Assembly (NCBI GenBank): GCA_035570275.1 | Contig: DATMNI010000297.1 | Span: 1 to 64,000, forward strand | DNA from: DATMNI01 sp035570275 | GTDB lineage: Bacteria; Acidobacteriota; Terriglobia; Bryobacterales; Bryobacteraceae | Length of the DNA: 64,000 nt | Direction: 5' to 3' | Shown here: positions 1 to 8,506 of the stretch, in pieces | How the letters are laid out: each line of letters begins with the position of its first letter | Numbering within the stretch: the stretch's first letter is position 1 | Translations under genes and position numbers: made by a program | Notes under the pieces: model-generated | The model's database searches: none | What the model saw: only the letters and a program-made list of their open reading frames with translations | What the model was told of the DNA's origin: nothing

Positions 1-291
1 GCCACCAAACTTGCAGGCGGCACCGGCACCGAAAACCTCGCTCTGTGTTGCACGCTTTGCAACAAGCACAAGGGCACTGACTTGTCGTCCATCGATCCGG
101 AAACGGGCGACATGTGTCGACTTTTTCATCCCCGCCGGGACCAGTGGCATCAACACTTCGAGCTAAGGCGCGGAGAGATCCTGGCGCTTACGCCGGTGGG
201 CCGTGTGACTGTCCGATTGCTTCGTTTGAACCGGCCGGAAAGAACCAGCGAACGGGAGATCATGATTCGGGCTGGTTTACTGTCGCCCTGA
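1..291 (+). CDS. HNH endonuclease, C-terminal part (5' end outside window)
   Basis: Frame 1 is open from the first base to a TGA at 289-291, so the gene begins upstream of the window; 96 codons are visible. The translation carries a CxxCN-H-K-G segment (CTLCNKHKG) and later an LFHPR...WHQHF segment, the pattern of the common bacterial HNH nucleases in which the Cys pair and following Asn/His build the beta-beta-alpha metal site and the W..HF block closes the domain. The first His of the HNH motif lies outside the window. The cellular role of such stand-alone HNH proteins is unknown; nothing next to it suggests a restriction system. Confidence 0.7.
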   Translation, partial: ATKLAGGTGTENLALCCTLCNKHKGTDLSSIDPETGDMCRLFHPRRDQWHQHFELRRGEILALTPVGRVTVRLLRLNRPERTSEREIMIRAGLLSP

Positions 292-367
292 GACGTTGCG
301 CCCTGTCGATGACGAACCCGCCGTTCAGCCCCGCCAGTCAACCGTGTAATATCCTAAGCACCAGACC

Positions 368-1441
368 ATGAAAACCATCGTCATTCTTCCGCTCCTGCTG
401 GCGGGGGCTCTCTCTGCCGCCGACGAATACGTCCTCGGTCCCGACTCTCAACCGCACCCCGGCGTGCCCAAGGGCAAGGTAACGAAATACACCTGGGACC
501 ACTCCAGGATCTTCCCGGCACCACGCGCAGCTACTGGGTCTACGTTCCCGCGCAGTACGATTCCGCCAAGCCGGCATGCGTGATGGTCTTCCAGGACGGC
601 GCCGGCTTCATCGGCGAGACCGGGGCCTGGCGCGCGCCGGTCGTCTTCGACAACCTCATCCAGCAGTCCGCCATGCCGGTGACCATTGGGATCTTCGTCG
701 ACCCCGGAGTGCGGCCCGCCGATTCGCCCAACCAGATCGCCCGCTACAATCGCAGCTACGAGTACGATGGCTTGGGCGACCGTTACGCGCGCTTCCTGAT
801 CGAAGAGATTCTGCCCGAAGTGGGCAAGGAGTACAAGCTTTCGGCCGACCCCAACGACCGCGCCATTGCAGGCTCCAGTTCGGGCGGTATCGCCGCCTTT
901 ACCACGGCCTGGGAGCGGCCCGACGCCTTCCGCCGTGTCCTCAGCTTCGTCGGCAGCTTCACCAACCTGCGCGGCGGCGATGTCTACACCAGCCTCATCC
1001 GCAAAATGGAGCCCAAGCCACTGCGAGTTTTCCTTGCAGGACGGCTCCAACGACCAAAACATCTATTCCGGCTGGTGGTACCTGGCCAATCAGGAAATTG
1101 CCAAGTCGCTCGAGTACGCCGGTTACGACAGCAAGTTTGTCGTGGGCACCGAAGGCCACAATTCGCGCCACGGAGCCGCCATCCTGCCGGAAGCCCTGCG
1201 CTGGCTGTGGCAAGATTACCCGAAACCCATCGAAGCTGGCAAGCGCGGCGGCACGCGGCACTACATCACGGAGTTCCTGGACCCGGCCCACGATTGGGAA
1301 CTGGTGGGCGAAGGCTTCCAGCTCACCGAAGGACCGGCGGTGGATCGCGACGGCAGGGTCGCGGCCACCGGTCGCGGCTACCGCTTAAACCGCAACTCCT
1401 TCTTAAACGCTTCCAGCGTGTTATACACGATGGGGCAGTAA
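368..1441 (+). pseudogene. Enterochelin-esterase-like hydrolase fused to SMP-30 domain; two frameshifts and truncated
   Basis: The start MKTIVILPLLLAGALSAADE is a signal peptide. The coding frame then moves from frame 2 to frame 1 near 512-518 (ATCTTCCCGGCACC appears to lack one G) and back to frame 2 near 1033-1037 (one extra base before CAGGACGGC). Read through both shifts it gives an esterase D/Fes-type alpha/beta hydrolase with VMVFQDG, the nucleophile elbow GSSSGG and QDGSNDQN. The last recognisable part, WELVGEGFQLTEGPAVDRDG, is the beginning of an SMP-30/gluconolactonase domain, often fused to such esterases. It stops abruptly at about 1353 where a REP palindrome starts; the remaining codons to 1441 are REP and antisense of the next gene. 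The two shifts compensate, so sequencing error cannot be excluded for them, but the truncation is real. Confidence 0.7.
1354..1382. repeat. REP-type palindromic element, left boundary of RAYT unit
   Basis: AGGGTCGCGGCCAC followed by GGTCGCGGCTACC. The same string, with one internal duplication, occurs at 2497-2539 on the far side of the RAYT gene. It marks the point where the SMP-30 reading frame is lost and supplies the TAG stop of the YkgJ-like gene (1378-1380, minus strand). Confidence 0.65.
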
Positions 1442-1884
1442 CAGGCACGGTCCACAAACTGCCACATGCGGCTGGCGATCGACCCACTGCCTCGAACCAC
1501 ATGCGGGAACTTCTCGCAAGTCTCGGGGCGGGCTTCGTAAACCGTGCACGTATTGCCGTCCAGAAACACGCAGCCGGTCTCCGGGCTGCGGCGCAGAATG
1601 GTGCCCTCTTCTTCGCTCTGCTCCGTATAGTCGCGCAGAAAGTCCGCCCGCGCAATCCGCAGGAACCGCGCCAGGTGCTCCACGTCGCGCTCGGATACTC
1701 TTGCGGTGGCCACGCGGCAGCAGTTGGCGCAGGTGGTGCAATCGATTTGGTCTTCGATGCCCTGCGCGACGCGCCGCAGAATCCGGTCCGAGTGGTCGCG
1801 CGACTTCATATGCTTGCGCAATCGCTCATTCTCGCCGCGCTTCTTTTCGCCCAGCAGGCGGATTTGAACCAGGTCCGTGATCAT
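1378..1884 (-). CDS. YkgJ-type cysteine-cluster protein
   Basis: This is a 168-residue protein of the CxxCxxCC zinc/iron-chelating family (YkgJ, UPF0153). Cys 49, 52, 55 and 56 form the N-terminal cluster (CTTCANCC), followed by the family's CVFLDGNTCTVYEARPETC block and a C-terminal CYC. The start at 1884 is preferred over an upstream ATG at 1956: the domain is complete from there, the extra N-terminus would be REP-derived, and the ATG overlaps the RAYT stop as ATGA, which suggests translational coupling. Its own TAG lies inside the left REP. Metal binding is known for the family; the biological role is not. It sits inside a REP-bounded segment with the transposase, so it may be cargo or simply a gene caught between insertions. 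Confidence 0.7.
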   Translation of the reverse strand: MITDLVQIRLLGEKKRGENERLRKHMKSRDHSDRILRRVAQGIEDQIDCTTCANCCRVATARVSERDVEHLARFLRIARADFLRDYTEQSEEEGTILRRSPETGCVFLDGNTCTVYEARPETCEKFPHVVRGSGSIASRMWQFVDRACYCPIVYNTLEAFKKELRFKR

Positions 1885-2441
1885 AGTGGCCGCACCAGTG
1901 GCCGCGACCCTCCGGGTCGCGCGCTCGACCATTTCCAGTCCTCCGCCCTCGTACACAGTCCCGCCTTCACCGGATTCTCTTCGATATAGCTCACGATGCT
2001 ATGAAATTCCTTCTCATTTCGTACCCAACGGTCAAACGACTCACTTTGCCAAAAGCTCCCCGCACGCCCTAGAATCCGATTTGCCTCCCGCGCTGTGAAG
2101 GTCTTGATCCGATCCATAATCTCTGGCAATGGTACATGCGGAGTCCAGAGAGCGTGGACGTGGTTGCACATGACAACCCAGGCGTGCAATTCGAACAGCT
2201 TCAACTGACTCTCGGCGAAATGCAGCGAATTCGCGATGCACTCTGCCACGCGATCATCCTTGAGCCACAGCGGACCCACGGTCGCGGTATCCAACACGCG
2301 GTCGTAGTCGGCAAACTCCTTTCCAGTCTTGACGACTGGGCATCGCACACCAGCCGGAAGAGACCCGAACAGTCGCCATGTCACAAACAAGTCCGCACCT
2401 TCCGGATGCCAGTGCGGCAGATCGCGTTCGTAGTACGTCAT
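1881..2441 (-). CDS. REP-associated tyrosine transposase (RAYT, Y1/TnpA-REP family)
   Basis: 186 residues. The HUH metal-binding motif is H94-V-H96 in VMCNHVHALW, and the C-terminal signature FDRWVRN...YIEENPVKAGL is present (Tyr152 in YIEENP). Many RAYTs have Tyr in the position held here by Phe136 (ESFDRW); whether this copy kept its catalytic Tyr should be checked by alignment. RAYTs are domesticated single-strand transposases that act on REP palindromes, and this gene has REPs at both ends (1354-1382, 1903-1921, 2446-2539). The start at 2441 (MTYYERDLPHWHPEGADLF) is chosen because the upstream extension to 2510 is REP sequence. The C-terminal residues are also REP-encoded, and the TGA overlaps the ATG of the YkgJ-like gene. 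Confidence 0.85.
   Translation of the reverse strand: MTYYERDLPHWHPEGADLFVTWRLFGSLPAGVRCPVVKTGKEFADYDRVLDTATVGPLWLKDDRVAECIANSLHFAESQLKLFELHAWVVMCNHVHALWTPHVPLPEIMDRIKTFTAREANRILGRAGSFWQSESFDRWVRNEKEFHSIVSYIEENPVKAGLCTRAEDWKWSSARPGGSRPLVRPL
1903..1921. repeat. REP hairpin between RAYT and YkgJ-like gene
   Basis: CGCGACCC-TCC-GGGTCGCG, an 8 bp stem with a 3 nt loop. It has the same core as the hairpin at 2448-2470. It lies within the last codons of the RAYT gene. Confidence 0.75.
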
Positions 2442-2445
2442 ACAG

Positions 2446-2539
2446 TGGTCGCGACCCTCCGGGTCGCGACGCTTCGCCTTAGGCAACGCGACCCAGAGGG
2501 TCGCGGCCACTGGGTCCCGGCCACTGGGTCGCGGCTACT
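2446..2539. repeat. REP cluster (BIME-like) upstream of RAYT
   Basis: It contains GTCGCGACCC-TCC-GGGTCGCGAC (2448-2470, perfect 10 bp stem), a second pairing of GGGTCGC (2461) with GCGACCC (about 2487), then AGGGTCGCGGCCAC and two further degenerate units ending GGGTCGCGGCTACT. The final CTA (2535-2537) is the TAG stop of the PP2C gene, just as the left REP stops the YkgJ gene. Confidence 0.75.
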
Positions 2540-4166
2540 GTCTCTTTGCCACCACCAGCGTGATATCGTCGGCTTGCGGAGCGCCGGCGCAGAATTCGGT
2601 CAGGGCCTTGGTTACCGCTTCCACGATCTTGCCCGCGGGTTGGTTACGATTGGCCTTCAACACTTCGATAAAACGCTCTTCGTCGAATTCATCGTAGGCC
2701 GGGTTGTTGGCTTCGGTTACGCCGTCGCTGTACAGCACCAGCATGTCGCCCTCTTGCAGTCTGACGTGCATCTCCGAGTAGGGCGCGACGGAAAGGATTC
2801 CGAGCACCGGGCCGCCGCCCTCCAGCATCTCGGCATCGCCGTTGGCTCGCACCAGGATGGGCGGATTGTGCCCGGCATTGGCATAGGCCAGGTCGCCAGA
2901 CGCCGGATCCAGCACGCAAAAGAAGAACGTGATGAAGCGGTTGTCCGGACATGTGGCACAGGTGGCCTTGTTCAACCGCACCATGAACGCTCCCAGGTTG
3001 GCGGGATCTTCCGCCAGCACCTGCACGCGCGCATGCAGCGCCATCATCATCAACGACGCCGGCATGCCTTTACCCGAAACGTCGCCCAGCGTCAGCCCGA
3101 CTTTGCCGTTGGCGTAAGGGAAGAAATCGTAGTAATCGCCACCCACCGTACGGCAAGCCACGTTGAAGCCCGCCAGTTCGACGCCCGCCACATCGGGCGC
3201 CCGCTCGGGCAACATGCGGCCCTGGATATCGGCAGCCTGCAAAAGGTCGCGCTTCATGATGCGCTCGGCCGCTTCCACTTCCGCCAGCCGTGCGTTTTCG
3301 ATTTTGATGGCGGCCACGTTGGCCATCACCGTGAGCAGATCCAGATCGTCCTTCGTGAACTCGCGCAGGATGAAGGGCGAATCCAGATAAATCAGGCCGA
3401 TGATCTGCTCTTTGGTCTGCAGCGGCACCGCCATCATGGTGTGGACCTTCTGCTCCACGATGCTCATGCGGCCCTTGAAAGCGTCATCCAACTGGGCGTC
3501 CCGTACCAGAATCGACGACTTGTCTTTGATCACCTGGTCGCGCACCTTGGTGCTGATGCGGAAGCCCTCGCCCTTGTGCGCCTTGGGGACCAGCGTATCG
3601 CCCTCCAGGATCATCAGCACGCCGCGCTGGGCGTTCACAGCCTCAATGGCAAGGTCCAGGATGACAGGGAAAAGGTCGTCCAGCGGCCTGTTTTCGGAAA
3701 GTTCCTGCCCCGCCCGGATCAGCGCCCGCATAGACGCGGAGGCTTTGGCGCCGCCCCTTTCCAACGTCACGTTCTGGTTAGCGCCTTCCAGGCTGGTGAT
3801 CACGGTGGAGGTGGATGGCGAATTGCTATCACCGCCCTCGAAGACCACCACGCCCGAATTCGCGCCGGCGCCATCCGGCGAAAAGACAATCACCAGGTGG
3901 CCGGCCGTGATCCGGTCTCCGGGCTTGAGAATCAAACGCGCCTTGAGAGGAATGTTGTTGACGAAGGTGCCGTTCTTGCTGCCCAGGTCCTGAACCGTCC
4001 AGTCCTCCCCCTCATTTTCGAACGCGAAGTGCTGGCGCGAGAGACCGGCATCCTCCGGAAAACAAATCTCGGCGGCGCTGGAGCGGCCAATCGAAAGCCG
4101 CTCTCCGGTCAGCGGCACGGTTTTCATCTGCCCATCCGGGCACTGGATCAGAAGTTCCTTGGGCAT
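2535..4166 (-). CDS. FHA-GAF-PP2C (SpoIIE/RsbU-type) protein phosphatase
   Basis: This is a 543-residue cytoplasmic regulator. Residues 1-100 are a forkhead-associated domain with GRS (27-29), SRQH (43-46) and the DLGSKNGTFVN turn, so it should bind phosphothreonine. About 150-310 is a GAF domain (RGVLMILEGD, MMAVPLQTKEQIIGLIYLD). From about 330 a SpoIIE/RsbU PP2C domain follows with metal ligands in GGDYYDFF, GDVSGKGMPASL, YSDGVTEA and ADDITLVV. Proteins of this build dephosphorylate anti-anti-sigma factors in partner-switching; no partner is visible nearby. The gene stands alone, with its stop codon inside a REP. Confidence 0.9.
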   Translation of the reverse strand: MPKELLIQCPDGQMKTVPLTGERLSIGRSSAAEICFPEDAGLSRQHFAFENEGEDWTVQDLGSKNGTFVNNIPLKARLILKPGDRITAGHLVIVFSPDGAGANSGVVVFEGGDSNSPSTSTVITSLEGANQNVTLERGGAKASASMRALIRAGQELSENRPLDDLFPVILDLAIEAVNAQRGVLMILEGDTLVPKAHKGEGFRISTKVRDQVIKDKSSILVRDAQLDDAFKGRMSIVEQKVHTMMAVPLQTKEQIIGLIYLDSPFILREFTKDDLDLLTVMANVAAIKIENARLAEVEAAERIMKRDLLQAADIQGRMLPERAPDVAGVELAGFNVACRTVGGDYYDFFPYANGKVGLTLGDVSGKGMPASLMMMALHARVQVLAEDPANLGAFMVRLNKATCATCPDNRFITFFFCVLDPASGDLAYANAGHNPPILVRANGDAEMLEGGGPVLGILSVAPYSEMHVRLQEGDMLVLYSDGVTEANNPAYDEFDEERFIEVLKANRNQPAGKIVEAVTKALTEFCAGAPQADDITLVVAKRQ

Positions 4167-4320
4167 GGCAGTGGCTGGGTTCGTGAACTATTATAAGCCG
4201 CGGGGCCGGGTGGGACAGACCATCGCCTTCCGTGCTCTGTCTCGCTGCTCCACACCGGCGAAGAACGCCTCGCCGGCGCCAGCCCCTTCCGGCGCCCGAA
4301 CATGATACCCTCGGCCTCAT

Positions 4321-5418
4321 ATGAACCGCCGCACATTCCTCGCCGCCCCTATCTTCGCGGGCGCAACGGGCCTCGCCTCGGCTGCCACTGACGCCCCCCG
4401 CGTCCAGGCCAACGGCGACGGCATCCACCACACCCCCGCGGAGTACGCCGCGCTCCTCCAAAAACTCGCGGCTACCATTGAGCCCGACGCATACTCCATC
4501 GGCGGAGTGGTCGCCCAACTCGAACAGTCCGTGGCGGCTGCCCTCGGCAAGGAAAGCGCCGTCTGGCTCTCCACAGGCACTCTCGCCAATCACCTGGCCG
4601 TCCGCCTCCTCGCCGGTGAGAAGCGCCGCGTGCTGGTTCAGGGCGAGTGCCATCTCTTCAACGACTGCGGCGATTGCTGCCAAACTCTCAGCGGCCTTCA
4701 TCTGGTCCCTCTCGCCCCCGGCAAAGCCACCTTCAGCGTGGACGACCTCGAGCGCGAAGCCGCCCGCGGCGCATCCGGCCGCGTCTCCGTCCCCATCGGC
4801 GCCATCCAGATCGAAACCCCCGTCCGCCGCAACTTCGGCGAGTCCTTCGATTTCGCCGAAATGCGGCGTGTCTCCCAATGGGCCCGCGACCGTAAGATCG
4901 GTCTCCACCTCGATGGCGCCCGGCTTTATCTCGCCGCCGCCTATAGCGGCGTCCCCGTGCGCGAATACGCCGCCCTTTTCGACACCGTCTACATCTCCAT
5001 GTACAAGTACTTCAACGCCGCCAGCGGCGCCGTCCTGGCCGGCCCCAAGAGCCTCCTTGAAAATCTCTTTCATCCGCGGCGCATGTTCGGCAACGGACTC
5101 TCCCACGTGTGGCCCTTCGCTGCAGTCGCGCTCCATTTCTTCGCAGGCTTCCCCGAGCGCTACGCCCAGGCCGTCGCCACATCCGAGAAAGTGATCACCG
5201 CACTTCGGTCGGACTCTCGCTGCGAAGTGACCCGCGTCCCCAACGGCACCAACATCTTTTTCCTCCGCGTGAAAGGTGTGGACGCCCATGCCTTTCAGCG
5301 ACGGGCCCAAGGCGCGGGCTTCATCCTCCCGGCCCCGGACAGTGACCGGTTCACCGTCCAAGTCAACGAAACCTGGGCTCGCGCAAGCGCCCAGGAAATC
5401 CTCGCCCGCCTGGTGTAG
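4321..5418 (+). CDS. PLP-dependent beta-eliminating lyase / threonine-aldolase-like protein with Tat-type leader
   Basis: 365 residues. The N-terminus MNRRTFLAAPIFAGATG has the twin-arginine pattern, so export in folded form is likely. The fold-type I PLP core follows: WLSTGTLANH, the PLP-nitrogen aspartate in HLDGARLY, and the Schiff-base lysine in SMYKYFNAASGAVLAG. These are the landmarks of the L-threonine aldolase/tryptophanase-like (beta_elim_lyase) family, and the length fits. An exported threonine-aldolase-like enzyme is unusual; the substrate cannot be read from sequence. The stop codon is the first unit of a 15 bp tandem repeat. Confidence 0.8.
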   Translation: MNRRTFLAAPIFAGATGLASAATDAPRVQANGDGIHHTPAEYAALLQKLAATIEPDAYSIGGVVAQLEQSVAAALGKESAVWLSTGTLANHLAVRLLAGEKRRVLVQGECHLFNDCGDCCQTLSGLHLVPLAPGKATFSVDDLEREAARGASGRVSVPIGAIQIETPVRRNFGESFDFAEMRRVSQWARDRKIGLHLDGARLYLAAAYSGVPVREYAALFDTVYISMYKYFNAASGAVLAGPKSLLENLFHPRRMFGNGLSHVWPFAAVALHFFAGFPERYAQAVATSEKVITALRSDSRCEVTRVPNGTNIFFLRVKGVDAHAFQRRAQGAGFILPAPDSDRFTVQVNETWARASAQEILARLV

Positions 5419-5461
5419 GCCCGCCTGGTATAGGCCCGCACGGTATAGGCCGGCACGGTTG
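5404..5461. repeat. 15 bp tandem repeat spanning the stop codon
   Basis: Four units of the type GCCCGCCTGGTATAG at 5404, 5419, 5434 and 5449 (last degenerate). The first unit encodes the last codons and TAG of the lyase gene, so every following unit repeats an in-frame stop. One of several 14-15 bp tandem duplications in this window. Confidence 0.85.
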
Positions 5462-5463
5462 CG

Positions 5464-5610
5464 ATGCGTGCTAAGGATCCATCGCCGGCTAGGGTGCGGT
5501 TTGAAGGGACGCTCCCTACGATCTTTATCGCCGCCGGGCTGGCCAGCGGGCTCGCCGCCATGCTCGGAACCACCCGGTTAGTAAAAGAGCTTCCGTATGG
5601 AATTAAATGA
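5464..5610 (+). pseudogene. FtsX/ADOP permease C-terminal fragment
   Basis: Frame 1 from 5464 to TGA at 5608 encodes a short peptide whose middle, TIFIAAGLASGLAAMLGTT, followed by RLVKELPYGIK, resembles the last transmembrane helix and LLYGV motif at the end of MacB/FtsX-type permeases (compare the intact gene that follows, which has FLASFLYRLEPNDP at this place). It lacks everything upstream and is not a complete gene. It is read as a leftover from recombination among paralogous permeases. The rest of 5419-5735 holds only the tandem repeat above and no further gene. Confidence 0.4.
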
Positions 5611-5735
5611 AAAGATCCGGTGTAACTTTCGCTGGCTTCTCCAGTATTAGCTCTAGTGGCATTCTGTGCCGGGTACTGGCCCGCCCGGCGTGCGTCGCGG
5701 CTCGAACCGAGGAATGCCTTCGGGAGGAATAATAC

Positions 5736-8204
5736 ATGTTCGACGACGTGCTTCAGGACGTCCGTTACGCGCTCCGCTCGTTGCGCTCCAGTCCTGGGTT
5801 TGCGGCCATAGCGATTCTGTCTCTCGCTCTCGGCATTGGCGCCAACACGGCCATTTTCAGCCTGATCGACGCCGTCATGCTGAAAACCCTGCCGGTGAGC
5901 CATCCCGAACAGCTCGTCGAACTCGTCATGAAGAGCGCACCCTCCAACTGGTTTACGAATCCCATTTGGGAGCAGGTGCGCGACCGCCAGGATGTGTTCT
6001 CAGGAGCCTTCGCCTACAGCCCCAACCGGCTCAATCTGGCCGCGGGCGGCGAGGTTCGCAACGCGAGCACGAGTTGGGTCAGCGGAGACTTTTTCCGCAC
6101 GCTCGGAGTGAACCCACTGCTTGGGCGAACCATCACCACTGCCGACGATAGCCGCGGCTGCCCGGCGATCGCCGTGCTCAGCTACGACTTTTGGCAGAGG
6201 GAATATGGGGGCGCGGCCGATGTCCTCGAACGCAGGCTGACGCTGGACACCCATCCGGTTCGGATCGTCGGCGTCGCTCCGCGCGGATTTAACGGCATCC
6301 AGGTCGGCGAAACGATTGAGATCTATGTGCCTCTTTGCGCGGAAGGGACTCTCAACCGTGAAAACTCCGCACTCGATAAGCGCCCTAACTGGTGGCTATG
6401 GATTTTTGCGCGGCCCAAGCCGGGTATCGGCGAGCAACAGGCCCTGGCGCGCCTGAATACGCTTGCCCCACAGATCTTCGCCGCCACGCTGCCCCCCAAT
6501 TATCCGTCCGAGGCACAGAAATACCACCTGAGCCGTAGGTTTGACCTCCTCCCTGCCGCCAATGGATATTCAAACGTCCGCCGCGAATACAAGGCCGCCC
6601 TTTACACGTTGATGGTCGTCGTCGTCGCGGTGCTGCTGATCGCCTGCGCCAATGTCGCCAACCTCCTCATCGCCCGCGCCGCCGTCCGCCGGAAGGAACT
6701 TGCGATCCGGATGGCGATCGGCGCGGGTCGCGCCCGGCTGATGCGGCAGTTGCTCACCGAAAGCCTGCTTCTTTCCTCGATGGGCGCGGCGCTGGGCGTG
6801 TTATTCGCGCAGTGGGCGAGCCGGATGCTCGTTCGATTCCTCTCCACCAGCAGCTCGACCGTGGTTCTCGACCTTTCGATTGACGGCCGCGTACTCGCCT
6901 TCACCACGGCGGTCGCCGTCGTCACCGGAATCCTGTTCGGACTCGCGCCGGCCTGGCAGGGTACGCGCGTCGACCCGCACGCGGCCATGAAGGCCAATGG
7001 GCGCGGCGTGGTGGAATCGCAGGCCCGGCTCAGCCTCGGCAAGGTGCTGGTCGCGGCGCAGGTAGCGCTGTCGCTGGTCCTTCTGATCGGCGCCGGGCTC
7101 ATGCTCAAAACGTTCGCGAAGCTCGCCAATCTCGATACAGGCTTCGAGAAGAACCAGGTTCTTCTGATCCGTGTGGACCCTCGCTACGCGAGTGTTCCAC
7201 TGGACCGCCGCTTGCCGCTTTATCAGGAATTACAGCGGCGTCTCGCCGCGGTTCCCGGCGTCCGGTCCGCGAGCTTCGCCGATATCACCCCGGTCAGCGG
7301 AAGTTCCTCGGACCAGATCGTCCACGTCGATGGATATGCGGCGAAATCGCGGAGAGATTTGCAAGTGTTGGTCAATCTGGTCAGCAGCGGATTCTTCGCC
7401 ACCATGGAGACGCCTTTCCTCGCCGGCCGGGATTTCAACGAGTACGACACGCTGCACGCACCGCTGGTCGGGGTGATCAATGAATCGATGGCCAACAAGT
7501 TCTTCGGCAGTCCGGCCGCCGCAGTCGGCAAGACGTTTCGCCAGGGATGGAACGAGATCAGCAGTCCCATCCAGGTAATCGGCGTCGTCAAAGACACGAA
7601 ATACCGGGGCTTGAGAGAGGAAAAAGAGGCAATCGCTTACTACCCGCAATCGCAGCTACCGCCGGCGCGATGGACTAATTTTCTGCTTCGCGCCAACGGA
7701 CCCGCCGCCGCTCTCATTCCCGGTGTCAAAACAGCCGTCAACGAAGTGAATCACGATATCACTTTGCAATTCCGGACCCTTGCCCTCCAACTCGATGAGT
7801 CGCTAGGCCGCGAGCGCCTTCTTGCAACGCTCTCCGGATTCTTTGGCACTCTTGCGTTGGCTTTGGCCGTCATCGGCCTCTACGGCGTCATGTCGTACAA
7901 CGTCGCCCGGCGGCGCAATGAAATCGGCATTCGCATGGCGCTTGGCGCGGAGCAGGCTCGCGTGCTCCGCATGGTCCTGGGCGAAGTGGCGATTCTCATT
8001 GTGGCCGGCCTGGCGCTTGGATTGGCGGGCGCGATCTCCGGCACGCGCTTCCTCGCCAGTTTCCTCTACCGCCTGGAGCCCAACGATCCCACGACTCTGG
8101 CCGCGGCCTGCGTGATTCTCGCCGCGGCGGCCGTCGTCGCAGGTCTTCTGCCGGCCCGGCGCGCGGCAAATCTGGATCCAATGACGGCTTTACGCGAAGA
8201 ATAA
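5736..8204 (+). CDS. ADOP-type ABC permease (MacB/FtsX duplicated permease)
   Basis: 822 residues, preceded by GGAGG at 5723. The N-terminus (DVLQDVRYALRSLRSSPGF...LALGIGANTAIFSLID) is the typical start of the acidobacterial duplicated orphan permeases. There is a MacB-like periplasmic core, one FtsX bundle at about 285-410 (LIACANVANLLIARA, RKELAIRMAIGAGRARLMRQLL), a second periplasmic core, and a second FtsX bundle near the C-terminus (NEIGIRMALGAEQARVLRMVL), ending PARRAANLDPMTALRE. No ATPase gene is adjacent, as is usual for this class. Members are thought to move lipoproteins, peptides or toxic compounds across the envelope with an unlinked ATPase; the substrate is unknown. Confidence 0.93.
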   Translation: MFDDVLQDVRYALRSLRSSPGFAAIAILSLALGIGANTAIFSLIDAVMLKTLPVSHPEQLVELVMKSAPSNWFTNPIWEQVRDRQDVFSGAFAYSPNRLNLAAGGEVRNASTSWVSGDFFRTLGVNPLLGRTITTADDSRGCPAIAVLSYDFWQREYGGAADVLERRLTLDTHPVRIVGVAPRGFNGIQVGETIEIYVPLCAEGTLNRENSALDKRPNWWLWIFARPKPGIGEQQALARLNTLAPQIFAATLPPNYPSEAQKYHLSRRFDLLPAANGYSNVRREYKAALYTLMVVVVAVLLIACANVANLLIARAAVRRKELAIRMAIGAGRARLMRQLLTESLLLSSMGAALGVLFAQWASRMLVRFLSTSSSTVVLDLSIDGRVLAFTTAVAVVTGILFGLAPAWQGTRVDPHAAMKANGRGVVESQARLSLGKVLVAAQVALSLVLLIGAGLMLKTFAKLANLDTGFEKNQVLLIRVDPRYASVPLDRRLPLYQELQRRLAAVPGVRSASFADITPVSGSSSDQIVHVDGYAAKSRRDLQVLVNLVSSGFFATMETPFLAGRDFNEYDTLHAPLVGVINESMANKFFGSPAAAVGKTFRQGWNEISSPIQVIGVVKDTKYRGLREEKEAIAYYPQSQLPPARWTNFLLRANGPAAALIPGVKTAVNEVNHDITLQFRTLALQLDESLGRERLLATLSGFFGTLALALAVIGLYGVMSYNVARRRNEIGIRMALGAEQARVLRMVLGEVAILIVAGLALGLAGAISGTRFLASFLYRLEPNDPTTLAAACVILAAAAVVAGLLPARRAANLDPMTALREE

Positions 8205-8305
8205 GCCAAGGGCTCCATCCAGGACGACTTCAGCGTCACCAGCAAGCTGACCCCCAACATGGGCCTGCGCTGGGAGCATGAGCCGGGCGTCTATGAGCAA
8301 CACGG
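8205..8305 (+). pseudogene. TonB-dependent receptor fragment
   Basis: Directly after the permease stop, frame 3 reads GSIQDDFSVTSKLTPNMG then LRWEHEPGVYEQHG. This matches the conserved barrel segment of carboxypeptidase-regulatory-like TonB receptors (FVQDDWKVTSRLTLNLG, LRWEYEPP). About 35 codons are left, with no start and no continuation, so it is debris of a deleted receptor. Confidence 0.55.
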
Positions 8306-8392
8306 CTGTGTGGCAGGCATTTTACTCATCGGCTCAGATGTTCCTCCAGCCGGTTTCACCAAGGGCTTGTGCGATGGTGAAAGCAAGGGGTT

Positions 8393-8480
8393 GGGACAGT
8401 TGTCCCAGCCTTTCACACCACCGCGCCAGCAACCCTCTTTGTTTGCATTGAGAGTTGGAGTCCGTTGGGACACATGTCCC
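8393..8480. promoter_or_regulatory. Pair of GGGACA-NN-TGTCCC palindromes
   Basis: GGGACA-GT-TGTCCC at 8393-8406 and GGGACA-CA-TGTCCC at 8467-8480, centres 74 bp apart, in an otherwise empty stretch upstream of a short gene fragment. The half-sites are identical while the two central bases differ, which is what a dimeric DNA-binding protein's operator would look like. Which gene they serve is unknown. Confidence 0.4.
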
Positions 8481-8506
8481 GACCGCGGTCATGCAAGTGA
8501 GACGAA

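Noticed and set aside
2136..4196. Long plus-strand ORF (686 codons) opposite the PP2C gene
   Set aside because: It mirrors the codon phase of the FHA-GAF-PP2C gene, is His/Gln/Arg-rich and has no domain; a GC-driven shadow. The same holds for the long antisense frames over CocE (16176-17717), PIG-L (43828-46329) and PolX (57906-59687).
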